64,000 nt of DNA, taken from NCBI GenBank assembly GCA_035448065.1, contig DAOTIG010000002.1, forward strand, positions 1-64,000, read 5' to 3'. Numbering within the stretch: position 1 is the stretch's first letter; each line of letters opens with the position of its first letter. Origin of the DNA: Phosphoribacter sp035448065. Its GTDB lineage: Bacteria > Actinomycetota > Actinomycetes > Actinomycetales > Dermatophilaceae. The notes under the pieces were generated by a model. That model had not been told where the DNA came from. It was given only the letters and a program-made list of their open reading frames with translations, and searched no databases. This document shows positions 15,856-23,879 of the stretch, piece by piece. A program made the translations under genes and the position numbers.

Positions 15856-16806
15856 TCAGCCGAGGCCGACCGTGGCGAGCCACTCCTTGGCGACGACCTT
15901 GGCGTCCTTCTTGTCGACGTCGACCTGCTTGACCAGCCCGGTCAGACCGGCCGTGTCGAGCTTGGCCGAGACCGCGTCGAGGGTGGCCTTTAGCTGGTCG
16001 GTGAGCTTGTCCTTGCGCACCAGCGGCACGACGTTGTCGGAGCCGAAGAGCAGCTTGGGGTCGGCCAGGGTGACGAAGCCGTTGGTCGAGATCGACGGGT
16101 CGGTGGAGAAGATGTTGGCCGCCTGGGCCTGGTCGCCGAGCAGCGCGTCGACGACCGCCTTGCCCTTGAGCGGCCGGAAGTCCTTGGGCACGAAGCCGTA
16201 CTGCTCCTTGAGCCCGACCAGCCCCTGCTGGCGGTCCTTGAACTCCGGCGGCGCCGCGATGACCACCTCGCCCTGGTGAGCGACGAGGTCGCCGATCTGG
16301 GTGAGCGACCACTTCGCCGCGGTCGCCTTGGTGACGACGATCGAGTTCTTGTCCTCGGCGGCGCTCTTCGCGGTGACGACGACACCGGCGGGCAGCGCCT
16401 TCTGCAGCGCGGCATACACCTCGTCCGGTGCCTTGGCCGTCGCGGTCTTGTCGAGGAAGGACAGCAGCGAGCCGGTGTACTCCGGGACGATGTCGACCGA
16501 GCCGTCCTGCAGCGCCTTGAGGTAGACCTCGCGGCTGCCGATGGCCGGCCGGGTGCCGGCCTTGACGCCCTTGGCGGTGAGCGCCTGGGCATAGATCTCG
16601 GCGAGCACCTGCGACTCGGAGAAGTCCGCCGCGCCGACGGTGAGCGTGCCGCTCGCGGCCCCCGTGCCGCCGCCGGTCGCGCCGGTCGCCGGGCTCATCG
16701 GGTTGCTGCCCGAGCCACAGGCCGCGAGGCCGAGGCCGGCGGCGCCGGCGACACCGAGCAGGACGGCTCGCCGGGACGGGCCAGAGGGGCTGGTCGAGGG
16801 GGTCAT
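15856..16806 (-). CDS. Glycine betaine/choline-type substrate-binding lipoprotein
   Basis: 316 aa. Basic N-terminus with twin arginines (SRRAVLLG), a hydrophobic segment and a lipobox ending LAAC mark a lipoprotein, possibly Tat-exported. The mature domain (VGAADFSESQVLAEIYAQAL, then GSREVYLKALQDGSVDIVPEYTGSLL) is typical of OpuCC/ProX-like (OpuAC-type) osmoprotectant-binding proteins. Last gene of a four-gene importer operon, overlapping the permease by 4 bp. The ligand could be glycine betaine, choline, carnitine or a related quaternary amine. Confidence 0.92.
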   Translation of the reverse strand: MTPSTSPSGPSRRAVLLGVAGAAGLGLAACGSGSNPMSPATGATGGGTGAASGTLTVGAADFSESQVLAEIYAQALTAKGVKAGTRPAIGSREVYLKALQDGSVDIVPEYTGSLLSFLDKTATAKAPDEVYAALQKALPAGVVVTAKSAAEDKNSIVVTKATAAKWSLTQIGDLVAHQGEVVIAAPPEFKDRQQGLVGLKEQYGFVPKDFRPLKGKAVVDALLGDQAQAANIFSTDPSISTNGFVTLADPKLLFGSDNVVPLVRKDKLTDQLKATLDAVSAKLDTAGLTGLVKQVDVDKKDAKVVAKEWLATVGLG

Positions 16807-17570
16807 GATGGCTCGCTTCCGTGGGAGAGCCGGCCGACGGTCGGCGCGGCGGGCATACGGCGTGCAACCCCAGACCTACCCCCACGCTTCCCGGATATGC
16901 CGCCGAGTCCGGGTGACACGGCATACCGCGTGACGAGCGCGAGCAGGCCGTCGACGGCGAGGGCGAGCGCGGCGACGAGCAGCGCGCCGCCGGCCATCTG
17001 CGCATAGTCGCTCACCGCGAGCCCGTCGATGAGATAGCGGCCGAGGCCCCCAAGGCTCACCGACGCGGCGATCGTCGCGGTCGCGATGACCTGCAGGGTG
17101 GCCGCGCGCACGCCGGAGAGCAGCAGCGGCAGCGCGCACGGGAGCTCGACGCCCAGCAGCACCTCGCGGGCCCGCATCCCCATCCCGTATGCCGCGTCGC
17201 GCGCCGCCGGGTCGACCGCCCGTACGCCGGACTCGGCGCCGGCGAGCAGCGGGGGCACGGCGAGCAGGACGAGGACGACGAGGCTCGGCACGACATAGGC
17301 GAAGTCGCCGCGGATCCGCGGACCGGCGAGCATGGCGACGACGAAGAGCAGCCCGAGGCTGGGCACCGCGCGCGCCGCGTTGGCCGCGGTGACCAGCCAG
17401 CGGGCCCGGCCGGAGTGGCCGATCCACGCCCCGAGCGGCAGCGCGACGGCCGCCGCGAGGACGAGGGCGACGACGCTGTAGAGCAGGTGCTCGACGAGCC
17501 GGGTGGGGATGCCGTCGCGGCCCGACCAACTCGCCGGGTCGGTGAGCCAGGCCCAGATCGAGGTCAGCAC
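16803..17570 (-). CDS. Osmoprotectant ABC transporter permease (second)
   Basis: 255 aa. Five to six membrane helices and the binding-protein-dependent permease loop (AARDAAYGMGMRAREVLLGVELPCALPLLLSGVR). Typical of ProW/OpuCB/OpuCD permeases. The C-terminal 35 residues are Gly/Arg-rich and carry no helix. Separated by 4 bp from the first permease and overlapping the binding-protein start (ATGA), so it belongs to one operon. It pairs with the 17575-18225 permease in the membrane. Confidence 0.92.
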   Translation of the reverse strand: MLTSIWAWLTDPASWSGRDGIPTRLVEHLLYSVVALVLAAAVALPLGAWIGHSGRARWLVTAANAARAVPSLGLLFVVAMLAGPRIRGDFAYVVPSLVVLVLLAVPPLLAGAESGVRAVDPAARDAAYGMGMRAREVLLGVELPCALPLLLSGVRAATLQVIATATIAASVSLGGLGRYLIDGLAVSDYAQMAGGALLVAALALAVDGLLALVTRYAVSPGLGGISGKRGGRSGVARRMPAAPTVGRLSHGSEPS

Positions 17571-17574
17571 GGCC

Positions 17575-18225
17575 TCACCGCCCCACCCGCAGCCACGGCG
17601 TGAGCGCTCGCTCTCCGCCGCGGATGGCCAGGTCGAAGAGCAGCGCGAGCAGCAGGCAGCCGACGATGCCGACCCCGATCTCGAGCGGGTAGTCGCGCTG
17701 ATAGCCGTCGGTGAGGTAGGAGCCGAGCTGCGGATAGCCGATGAGCGCCGAGACGCTGACGATGCTCACATTGCTCACCGCGGCGACCCGCAACCCGCTC
17801 GCGAGCACGGGCACGGCCAGCGGCAGGTCGACCGCGACGAGCCGCCCGAGCCCGCGATAGCCCATCGCGGTGGCCGCCGCCCGGGTCGCCTCAGGCACCG
17901 AGCCGAGCGCGTCGACGACGGTGCGCACGAGCAGCGCGAGGGTGTAGATCGTCATCGCGACGTAGACGTTGAGCGGGTCGAGGATCCGGGTGCCGAGCAG
18001 CAGTGGTATGAGGATGAACAGCGCGAGGCTGGGGATCGTGTAGAGCAGCCCGGAGCCGCCGACGATGAGCCCGGCCAGCCGCGGCTGCCGACGCGCGAGC
18101 CACCCGACCGGCAGCGCGATCGCCAGCCCGACGAGCAGCGGCAGGCCCGCGAGCGCGGCGTGCGACGCGGCATACCGGAGGATCTCCGGCAGGTGGTCAC
18201 CGATCCACTGCATGCCCACCGCCAT
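17575..18225 (-). CDS. Osmoprotectant ABC transporter permease (first)
   Basis: 216 aa with about six helices; the permease EAA-like loop is EATRAAATAMGYRGLGRLVAVDLPLAVPVLASGLR. Starts at 18225 or Met5 (18213). Both starts overlap the end of the ATPase gene, indicating translational coupling. Paralogous to the next permease, as in OpuC and YehYW-type importers. Confidence 0.92.
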   Translation of the reverse strand: MAVGMQWIGDHLPEILRYAASHAALAGLPLLVGLAIALPVGWLARRQPRLAGLIVGGSGLLYTIPSLALFILIPLLLGTRILDPLNVYVAMTIYTLALLVRTVVDALGSVPEATRAAATAMGYRGLGRLVAVDLPLAVPVLASGLRVAAVSNVSIVSVSALIGYPQLGSYLTDGYQRDYPLEIGVGIVGCLLLALLFDLAIRGGERALTPWLRVGR

Positions 18226-19375
18226 CCGGTATGCCGCCCGGCCGCACCGCCGGCGCGGCGAGCGCCGCCGTCACCTGGGCGGCGGTCACCGTGCCGACGA
18301 AGGCGCCCTGCTCGTCGACGAGCACCCCGCGACCGGACGGCGCGGACAGCGCGGCGTCGAGCAGCGCGCGCAGCGAGCCGTCGCGGCGGGCGACGGTGCC
18401 CCCGCGGTGCAGGTCGTCGCGGGAGACCGCACCGGTGAGCCGCTCCGGCTCGACCCAGCCGACCGGCCGGCCCGCCTCGTCGACGACGAGCAGCCAGCGG
18501 TCGGTGGCGGTCGCGCGGGCCTGCCCGACGTCGGCGCCGAGCGGGACGGTGGGCTCCGGTGTCGGCTGGATCGGCAGGGCGTCGCGGAAGCCGAGCGCGC
18601 GGTAGCCCCGGTCGCGGCCGACGAAATCGGCGACGAAGTCGTCGGCCGGGTCGGCCAGCAGCCGGGCCGGTGAGTCGACCTGCGCGAGCCGGCCGCCCAC
18701 CCGGAGCACGGCGACCTGGTCGCCCAGCCGGATCGCCTCGTCGATGTCGTGGGTGACGAAGAGGATCGTCTTGCCGAGGTCGGCCTGCAGGCCGAGCAGC
18801 TCGTCCTGCAGCTGCTCGCGGACCACCGGGTCGACGGCCGAGAAGGGCTCGTCCATGAGCAGCACCGGGGGGTCGGCGGCCAGCGCCCGGGCCACGCCGA
18901 CCCGCTGCTGCTGACCGCCGGAGAGCTGGCTGGGATAGCGGTCGGCAAGGGCCGCGTCGAGGCCGACCCGCTCGAGCAGCTCGAGCGCCCGGGCCCGGGA
19001 GCGGCGTCGGTCCCAGCCGAGCAGTCGCGGCACGGTGGCGACGTTGTCGGCGACCGTGCGGTGCGGGAAGAGGCCGGCGTGCTGGATGACATAGCCGATG
19101 CCGCGGCGCAGCTCGGCGGGGTCGAGCGTGGCGGTGTCGCGGCCGCCGAGGGTGATCGTGCCGGAGGTCGGCTCGATCATCCGGTTGACCATCCGCAGGG
19201 TCGTCGTCTTCCCGCAACCGGAGGGCCCGACGAGCACGGTGACCTGCCCGGCCGGCACGTCGAGGGTCAGCTCGTCGACGGCGACCGTCGGGGCGTTCCG
19301 GTCGCCCGCCGCCGAGCCGGCACCGCGAGCCGGCCGCGCGGCATACGACTTGGTGACGCGCTCGAAGCGGATCAT
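18197..19375 (-). CDS. Osmoprotectant ABC transporter ATP-binding protein with CBS-like domain
   Basis: 392 aa from the ATG at 19375 (MIRFERVTKSY), preferred over an upstream start because homologues begin there. Walker A GPSGCGKTT, signature LSGGQQQRVG, Walker B VLLMDEPFSAVD and the H-loop FVTHDIDEA are intact. Residues about 250-380 contain a tandem CBS-like domain (RWLLVVDEAGRPVGWVEPERL, GRGVLVDEQGAFVGTVTAAQV), which in OpuA-type ATPases senses ionic strength or nucleotides. First gene of the operon. A CRP-like site lies 76 bp upstream. Confidence 0.92.
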   Translation of the reverse strand: MIRFERVTKSYAARPARGAGSAAGDRNAPTVAVDELTLDVPAGQVTVLVGPSGCGKTTTLRMVNRMIEPTSGTITLGGRDTATLDPAELRRGIGYVIQHAGLFPHRTVADNVATVPRLLGWDRRRSRARALELLERVGLDAALADRYPSQLSGGQQQRVGVARALAADPPVLLMDEPFSAVDPVVREQLQDELLGLQADLGKTILFVTHDIDEAIRLGDQVAVLRVGGRLAQVDSPARLLADPADDFVADFVGRDRGYRALGFRDALPIQPTPEPTVPLGADVGQARATATDRWLLVVDEAGRPVGWVEPERLTGAVSRDDLHRGGTVARRDGSLRALLDAALSAPSGRGVLVDEQGAFVGTVTAAQVTAALAAPAVRPGGIPDGGGHAVDR

Positions 19376-19450
19376 CCCGTGACGGTATCCCGGGACACCG
19401 ACAGCCACACCCGGTCGCCTCCGCACGATCTGGCCACGGGGGCGTCATGA

Positions 19451-19466
19451 TGTGACCCGTATCACG
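19451..19466. promoter_or_regulatory. CRP-like binding site
   Basis: TGTGA-CCCGTA-TCACG matches the CRP/GlxR consensus TGTGA-N6-TCACA at all but the last base. It lies between the divergent importer ATPase (start 19375) and LGFP-like gene (start 19534) and could act on either. The site is inferred from the consensus alone. Confidence 0.5.
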
Positions 19467-19533
19467 TCCAATGGATGCGGCTCCTTCACGAGAGGAATCG
19501 AGCCGGACGTCTTACACCCGCGAGGAGGCGGCG

Positions 19534-19857
19534 ATGGACCAGACCGAGGTGGGCCTGCCCGGCCCCGGGATGCGGCCGTGGGCGGCCCGCGTGCACCGCC
19601 TCGACCTCGGTCCCGGCAGCCTGTTGCGCTGCGGGGCGCAGACCTGGTTCGTGCCCGTCGAGGTGATGCTGGCCTACGAGCGGGCCGGCGGCCCGAGCGG
19701 CGCCCTGGGGCTGCCGGCGAGCGGTCCGGTGCTCGAGGACGCCGCCGGCGTGGCCGACGGGCCGGCGGCATACACGGTCCGCTTCGAGCACGGAGCGATC
19801 CGCGTCACCGACGGCACCGACCCGGTCACCACCCTCGACGCGCTGCCCGCCGCCTGA
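19534..19857 (+). CDS. Small LGFP-repeat-like protein
   Basis: 107 aa from the ATG at 19534, chosen for its GAGGAGG ribosome-binding site 6 nt upstream. The segment YERAGGPSGALGLPASGPV, followed by VRFEHGAIRVT, matches the LGFP repeat pattern (Tyr, GG, LG-P, then F-x-x-G) found in actinobacterial cell-surface proteins. No signal peptide, so its location is uncertain. Convergent with dcd, only 4 bp apart. Confidence 0.7.
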   Translation: MDQTEVGLPGPGMRPWAARVHRLDLGPGSLLRCGAQTWFVPVEVMLAYERAGGPSGALGLPASGPVLEDAAGVADGPAAYTVRFEHGAIRVTDGTDPVTTLDALPAA

Positions 19858-19861
19858 GGCG

Positions 19862-20431
19862 TCAGACCTCGGTGCGGTGGAAGCTCTGCCACGACCGGCT
19901 CGCGGTCGGGCCGCGCTGGCCCTGGTAGTGCGAGCCGTAGGTCGCTGAGCCGTACGGATTCTCGGCCGGCGACGAGAGCCGGAAGAAGCACAGCTGACCG
20001 ATCTTCATCCCCGGATAGAGCATGATCGGCAGGGTCGCGACATTGCTCAGCTCGAGGGTGACATGCCCCGAGAAGCCCGGGTCGACGAATCCCGCCGTCG
20101 CGTGGGTGAGCAACCCCAGCCGACCGAGGCTCGACTTGCCCTCGACGCGGGCGGCCAGGTCGTCGGGCAGGGTGACCGTCTCGAGCGTCGAGCCGAGCAC
20201 GAACTCGCCGGGATGCAGCACGAAGGCGTCGTCGGCCTCGACGAGCCGGGTGAGGTCGGGCTGCTCGGCCGCCGGGTCGATGACCGGATAGCGGTGGTTG
20301 TCGAAGAGCCGGAAGAACTTGTCCAGCCGGACGTCGACGCTCGAGGGCTGGATCATCGCCGGATCCCACGGCTCCAGCCGCACCCGACCGGCGTCGACCT
20401 CGGCGCGAATGTCCCTGTCGGAGAGCAGCAC
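19862..20431 (-). CDS. dcd: dCTP deaminase (dUMP-forming type likely)
   Basis: 189 aa from the GTG at 20431 (VLLSDRDIRAEV), which matches homologues; a TTG at 20440 would add three residues. Shows the trimeric dUTPase-fold motifs: MIQPSSVDVRLDKFFRLF, EGKSSLGRLGLLTHATAGFVDPGF (with the Ser-Ser, Arg and catalytic Glu region) and GQRGPTASRS near the C-terminus. The mycobacterial relative both deaminates dCTP and hydrolyses dUTP; the same is likely here by similarity. Confidence 0.93.
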   Translation of the reverse strand: MLLSDRDIRAEVDAGRVRLEPWDPAMIQPSSVDVRLDKFFRLFDNHRYPVIDPAAEQPDLTRLVEADDAFVLHPGEFVLGSTLETVTLPDDLAARVEGKSSLGRLGLLTHATAGFVDPGFSGHVTLELSNVATLPIMLYPGMKIGQLCFFRLSSPAENPYGSATYGSHYQGQRGPTASRSWQSFHRTEV

Positions 20432-20474
20432 GGCGCCCAACCTATCCGGTTCGAGAGGGCCCGCGGAGGTGGGC

Positions 20475-20527
20475 TAGACTGCCGACTCGCCACGCGGCAT
20501 ACGCACGACCACTCGGTATGCCGCCGC
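20475..20527 (+). promoter_or_regulatory. tRNA promoter and motif hairpin
   Basis: -10 TAGACT at 20475-20480 precedes the tRNA; no clear -35. Between them, GCGGCATAC (20494-20502) and GTATGCCGC (20516-20524) face each other as a 9-bp stem with a 13-nt loop, ending 3 nt before the mature tRNA. This is another inverted pair of the window-wide motif. Confidence 0.6.
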
Positions 20528-20598
20528 GCGAGCGTAGCTCAATGGTAGAGCGCCAGCTTCCCAAGCTGGATACGCGGGTTCGATTCCCGTCGCTCGCT
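20528..20598 (+). tRNA. tRNA-Gly (anticodon CCC)
   Basis: 71 nt with all arms intact: acceptor GCGAGCG/CGCTCGC, D-arm GCTC/GAGC, anticodon stem CCAGC/GCTGG with loop TTCCCAA, and T-arm GCGGG/CCCGT. The anticodon CCC is at 20560-20562 and reads GGG glycine codons. CCA is not encoded. Another motif copy follows at about 20640. Confidence 0.96.
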
Positions 20599-20745
20599 CC
20601 GATGGAGCAGGCCCGGCCGATCTCGGCCGGGCCTTTCCGTATGCCGCGTGCGCTCGCAGTGACCGAGAGTCCACACTCGCCACCCTTCCGGAGATGCCAG
20701 TGGCGGCCCGGCATCGGCCGGACCGCCACTCGAGGCCCTCCCGGG

Positions 20746-21498
20746 TCAGGGGACGGCGACGACCTCGGCGGCCGGCGGAGCCTGCGGCGCCGGCGCCTTG
20801 TTCCAGTCGGTGAAGAGGACCTCGCCGGAGGTGCCCTTGGCGTCGACGCCGGTGAGCTTGACCGGCAGGTAGGTCTTGGCGTCGAGCATGAGCTTGCCCG
20901 GCGAGGCTGACGTGGAGTCGGTGAGGACGTAGACGGTGGCTCCGTCGACGGTGTCGGTCTTCACCTCGGCGTCGACCTTGACGTCCTTGTACATCGAGGT
21001 GAGCAGCGATGCCGTCGTGAAGTCCTTCATCTTGTTCACCAGCGACGGCGACTTCACCCACTTGTCGACGACCTTCGTCGTGTCGACGCCACCGGCGTTC
21101 TTCTTCCAGAACGCGGCATTGGCCTTGAGATAGCCGTCGGCGCCGATCCGCAGGACGGTGATCTGCTGGTCGCCCTGGGTGATCGAGTAGCTCCCGTTGC
21201 TGCCGTCGGTGGCACCGTTGAAGTCCAGCGCCATCGTCGAGCCGCTGTCGACGATCGAGCCCTTGAGGTGCACCGAGGTCGCGGCGAGCGCGGCGGCCTT
21301 GGACTTGTCGAGGAGCTCCTGGCCCTTCAGCGTCGGGGTCGGCGTGGGCGTCGGGGTCGGCGTCGCGGCCTTCGTCGTGGCCGCCGGCGCGCTCGACGCG
21401 GTGGTGGACGAGGTCGAGCTCTGGCAGGCGCCGAGCGCGATGACGGCGAGCGCCGCGGGCACGGCGACCCGGCTAAGGCGGGTGAGGGACATGGTCAT
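20746..21498 (-). CDS. Lipoprotein, LppX/LprAFG-like
   Basis: 250 aa from the ATG at 21498, with AGGAGG 10 nt upstream. The signal peptide ends in the lipobox LGAC, followed by a Ser/Thr-rich tether and TP repeats (TPTPTPTPT). The mature domain (SVHLKGSIVDSG, LDFNGATDG, KLMLDAKTYLPVKL) has the alternating pattern of the LppX/LprG lipid-binding beta fold that carries lipids across the actinobacterial envelope. The assignment rests on pattern only. Confidence 0.78.
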   Translation of the reverse strand: MTMSLTRLSRVAVPAALAVIALGACQSSTSSTTASSAPAATTKAATPTPTPTPTPTLKGQELLDKSKAAALAATSVHLKGSIVDSGSTMALDFNGATDGSNGSYSITQGDQQITVLRIGADGYLKANAAFWKKNAGGVDTTKVVDKWVKSPSLVNKMKDFTTASLLTSMYKDVKVDAEVKTDTVDGATVYVLTDSTSASPGKLMLDAKTYLPVKLTGVDAKGTSGEVLFTDWNKAPAPQAPPAAEVVAVP

Positions 21499-21654
21499 GA
21501 GTGGACAGCCTCCTGCTGGTCGTGGCGGGATCGAGATGATCGACCGGCAGCCCCCTGCTCGGCCCAGGCTGATTCTAGCCGTTCGCCCCGAATCCGAAGG
21601 CTGGCGGCCGGGGCCGCCACCGGCCCTCACCAGCGCAGATCCCCCGATCGGGTC

Positions 21655-21725
21655 TTGGCGCCATCCGCGCGACGGCGTAGGCTCGACGCTTCAGCCGACC
21701 CAACCCGGCACCCTGCAGGAGCGTC
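21655..21725 (+). promoter_or_regulatory. Promoter of the Asp-box protein
   Basis: -35 TTGGCG (21655-21660), an exact 17-bp spacer and -10 TAGGCT (21678-21683), followed by a leader of about 36 nt with AGGAG just before the ATG at 21726. One of the most canonical promoters in the window. Confidence 0.65.
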
Positions 21726-23492
21726 ATGGCCCACCGCACCGCCCGCGTCGTCAGCGCCGTCGCCGCAGCCAGCGCGCTGCTGGGGCAGCTCGCGCTCGGC
21801 GCCCCGGGCGCCATGGCCGACACCTCCGGCGGCGAGCAGCCCACAGGAGCGCGGACGCTGGCTGCCGCGGTCGCGGCATACGACGTGCAGGCCAACCGAC
21901 CGCAAGTGGCCGGTGACGCGGGCTCCGACGGCACGGCGCGCTTCCCCACGAACAAGCAGAACGAGACCTCGATCGCGGTCAACCCGATCGCCCAGCGCTA
22001 TCTCGTCGCCGGGGCCAACGACGAGCAGCGTCAGCCGGCGTGCGGTCCAGGGCCGGTCCGCGGGCCGAGCGTGCCGGCATCCGACTGCTCCTTCGTCCCG
22101 GGCGTCGGCACGTCGGGCGTCTACACCTCCGACGACGGTGGCCAGACCTGGACCAACCGCGGACTGCTCGACGACCAGCCGTCCTGGGCCGGCCTCGGCG
22201 TCATCAGCGACGGCGACCCGGTCATCGCCTACGGCCCCAAGCCCGACGGTGCTGGTGGCTTCTCGTATGCCGCGGGCGCCCGGGTCTACTACTCGAGCCT
22301 GGCGACGATCACGGGTGGCAAGGGCTACGAGTACATCGTCGTCGCGTGGTCCGACGACGACGGCCGCACCTGGTCGGCGCCGGTCATCGGCACGACCAAG
22401 ACGAGCAACGTCGACTTCAACGACAAGAACTGGATCTCGGTCGACACCTCGCCCAGCAGCCCACACTTCGGCCAGGTTTATCTCACCTGGACCGAGTTCC
22501 GCTCCGCCACATCCACCGGCAACGGCAGCGAACCGGTCATGGTGTCGGTGTCCCGGGACGGCGGACTCTCCTTCGGCAGCCCGAAGCAGCTGTCACCGGC
22601 GGGCAACAACGGCACCGGCAACGGACGTCAGGGCAGCACGAGCACCGTCGGACCGGACGGCACCGTCTACGTCGGCTTCGAGCAAGGCAGCGACCAGGTC
22701 GTCTCGATCTCACGGGACGGCGGCTCGTCGTGGACCCGACCGGCATCGATGGGCTCAGTCCGCGAGATCGCCGATCCGATCCCCGGCGCGGCCTTCCGCA
22801 CCAACAGCTTCCCCGTGCTTGCCGCCGACCCGCGCGTGGGCAGCACGGTCGTGTATGCCGCGTGGGCCACCCGGGTTGCCGACGCCGACGGCGCGGACAC
22901 CGGGCGGATCGTCGTCGTCCGCTCGGCCGACGCCGGCCGGACATGGGGCACGCCGGTGGAGGTGAGCGGCGGCGGCGAGGGCTACGCCTTCTTCCCCGGG
23001 CTCGACGTCGCGGCCAACGGTCGGGTCGACCTGGGCTACCAGGCGCTGCAGGCAGCCGACCCGCACGCCTTCGGCACCGGCAACGCCACCATCGACGCGT
23101 GGTATCGCACGTCGACCGACGGCCAGCTGTGGAGCCAGGCGCAGCGCGTCTCCTCCGCCTCCAGTGACCCCGCAGTGAGTGCGCAGAACAACCTGCAGCG
23201 ACAGTTCTGGGGGGACTACACCACCCTGGTGTCCGGTGACGAGGCCGCGTGGTTCGTCTACACCGACTCGCGCAACGGGGAGGGCTGCGCGGCCGTCGAT
23301 GCCTATCAGCGCTACCTCGTCGACACCGGCGCGGTCGTCCGGGGCGACATGGCTGATCGGCTGCAGCTCAAGACGACCGGCGTCAACCCGGCCGCGACCC
23401 CGCCGAGCGAGAAGCCGGCCCCGCCGACCGCCTGCCCGGCCCAGTACGGCAACACCGACGTCTACGTGTCGGTCATCGACCCGACGCCCTGA
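21726..23492 (+). CDS. Secreted sialidase-like (BNR/Asp-box) protein
   Basis: 588 aa. The signal peptide ends near AMADTSGG. Five Asp-box motifs mark a beta-propeller: SDDGGQTW, SDDDGRTW, SRDGGLSF, SRDGGSSW and SADAGRTW. The catalytic Arg triad and Tyr of true sialidases cannot be assigned by eye, so it may be a glycan-binding or exo-glycosidase-like propeller. No sortase or membrane anchor, so it is probably released. Single-gene unit with its own promoter. Confidence 0.82.
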   Translation: MAHRTARVVSAVAAASALLGQLALGAPGAMADTSGGEQPTGARTLAAAVAAYDVQANRPQVAGDAGSDGTARFPTNKQNETSIAVNPIAQRYLVAGANDEQRQPACGPGPVRGPSVPASDCSFVPGVGTSGVYTSDDGGQTWTNRGLLDDQPSWAGLGVISDGDPVIAYGPKPDGAGGFSYAAGARVYYSSLATITGGKGYEYIVVAWSDDDGRTWSAPVIGTTKTSNVDFNDKNWISVDTSPSSPHFGQVYLTWTEFRSATSTGNGSEPVMVSVSRDGGLSFGSPKQLSPAGNNGTGNGRQGSTSTVGPDGTVYVGFEQGSDQVVSISRDGGSSWTRPASMGSVREIADPIPGAAFRTNSFPVLAADPRVGSTVVYAAWATRVADADGADTGRIVVVRSADAGRTWGTPVEVSGGGEGYAFFPGLDVAANGRVDLGYQALQAADPHAFGTGNATIDAWYRTSTDGQLWSQAQRVSSASSDPAVSAQNNLQRQFWGDYTTLVSGDEAAWFVYTDSRNGEGCAAVDAYQRYLVDTGAVVRGDMADRLQLKTTGVNPAATPPSEKPAPPTACPAQYGNTDVYVSVIDPTP

Positions 23493-23531
23493 TCGGCTCA
23501 CCGGACAGCAGCGCCGGGCTCGGGCAGCCGG

Positions 23532-23861
23532 TCACCCGGCGAGCTGGGTCCCGGACCCGCCGCTCATCGAGCCGACCATGCCCGTGACGTAGGGCACCAG
23601 CCAGAGCGCCCACACCCAGAGCGAGAAGCGGTGGAAGCCGACGAGCTCGGGCTCGCGCCCCCGCCGCACGACGGCCAGCGCCCAGGCCGCGTGGACCGCC
23701 ATGACGATCAGCGCCAGCGCTCCGGTGACCGCCATCACCTGGGTCAACCCGGGCGACCCGGTCTCGGCCGCGCCGGCGTGGCCGGCTGCGATGCGGCTCA
23801 TGACGAAGGTGCCGGTGGCATCGACGGTGAGGCCGACGAGGAAGGCCGCGTCAGCATCTTG
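23532..23861 (-). pseudogene. 5'-truncated HsmA-like (TIGR03987-type) membrane protein
   Basis: The open frame runs from 23861 (just after an in-frame TGA at 23862-23864) to the stop at 23532. It encodes the C-terminal part of an HsmA/TIGR03987-like protein: FLVGLTVDATGTFVMSRIAAG, then HAAWALAVVRRGREPELVGFHRFSLWVWALWLVPYVTGM. About 35 N-terminal residues expected in the family are missing. The only ATG (23801, giving 89 aa) lies inside the conserved region and has no ribosome-binding site. I read it as a decayed gene; expression as a short two-helix protein is the alternative. Confidence 0.6.
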
Positions 23862-23879
23862 TCAACATGACTGTCGGGA

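Noticed and set aside
20494..20524. Motif hairpin as part of the tRNA structure
   Set aside because: The cloverleaf is complete without it (20528-20598); the hairpin lies in the leader.
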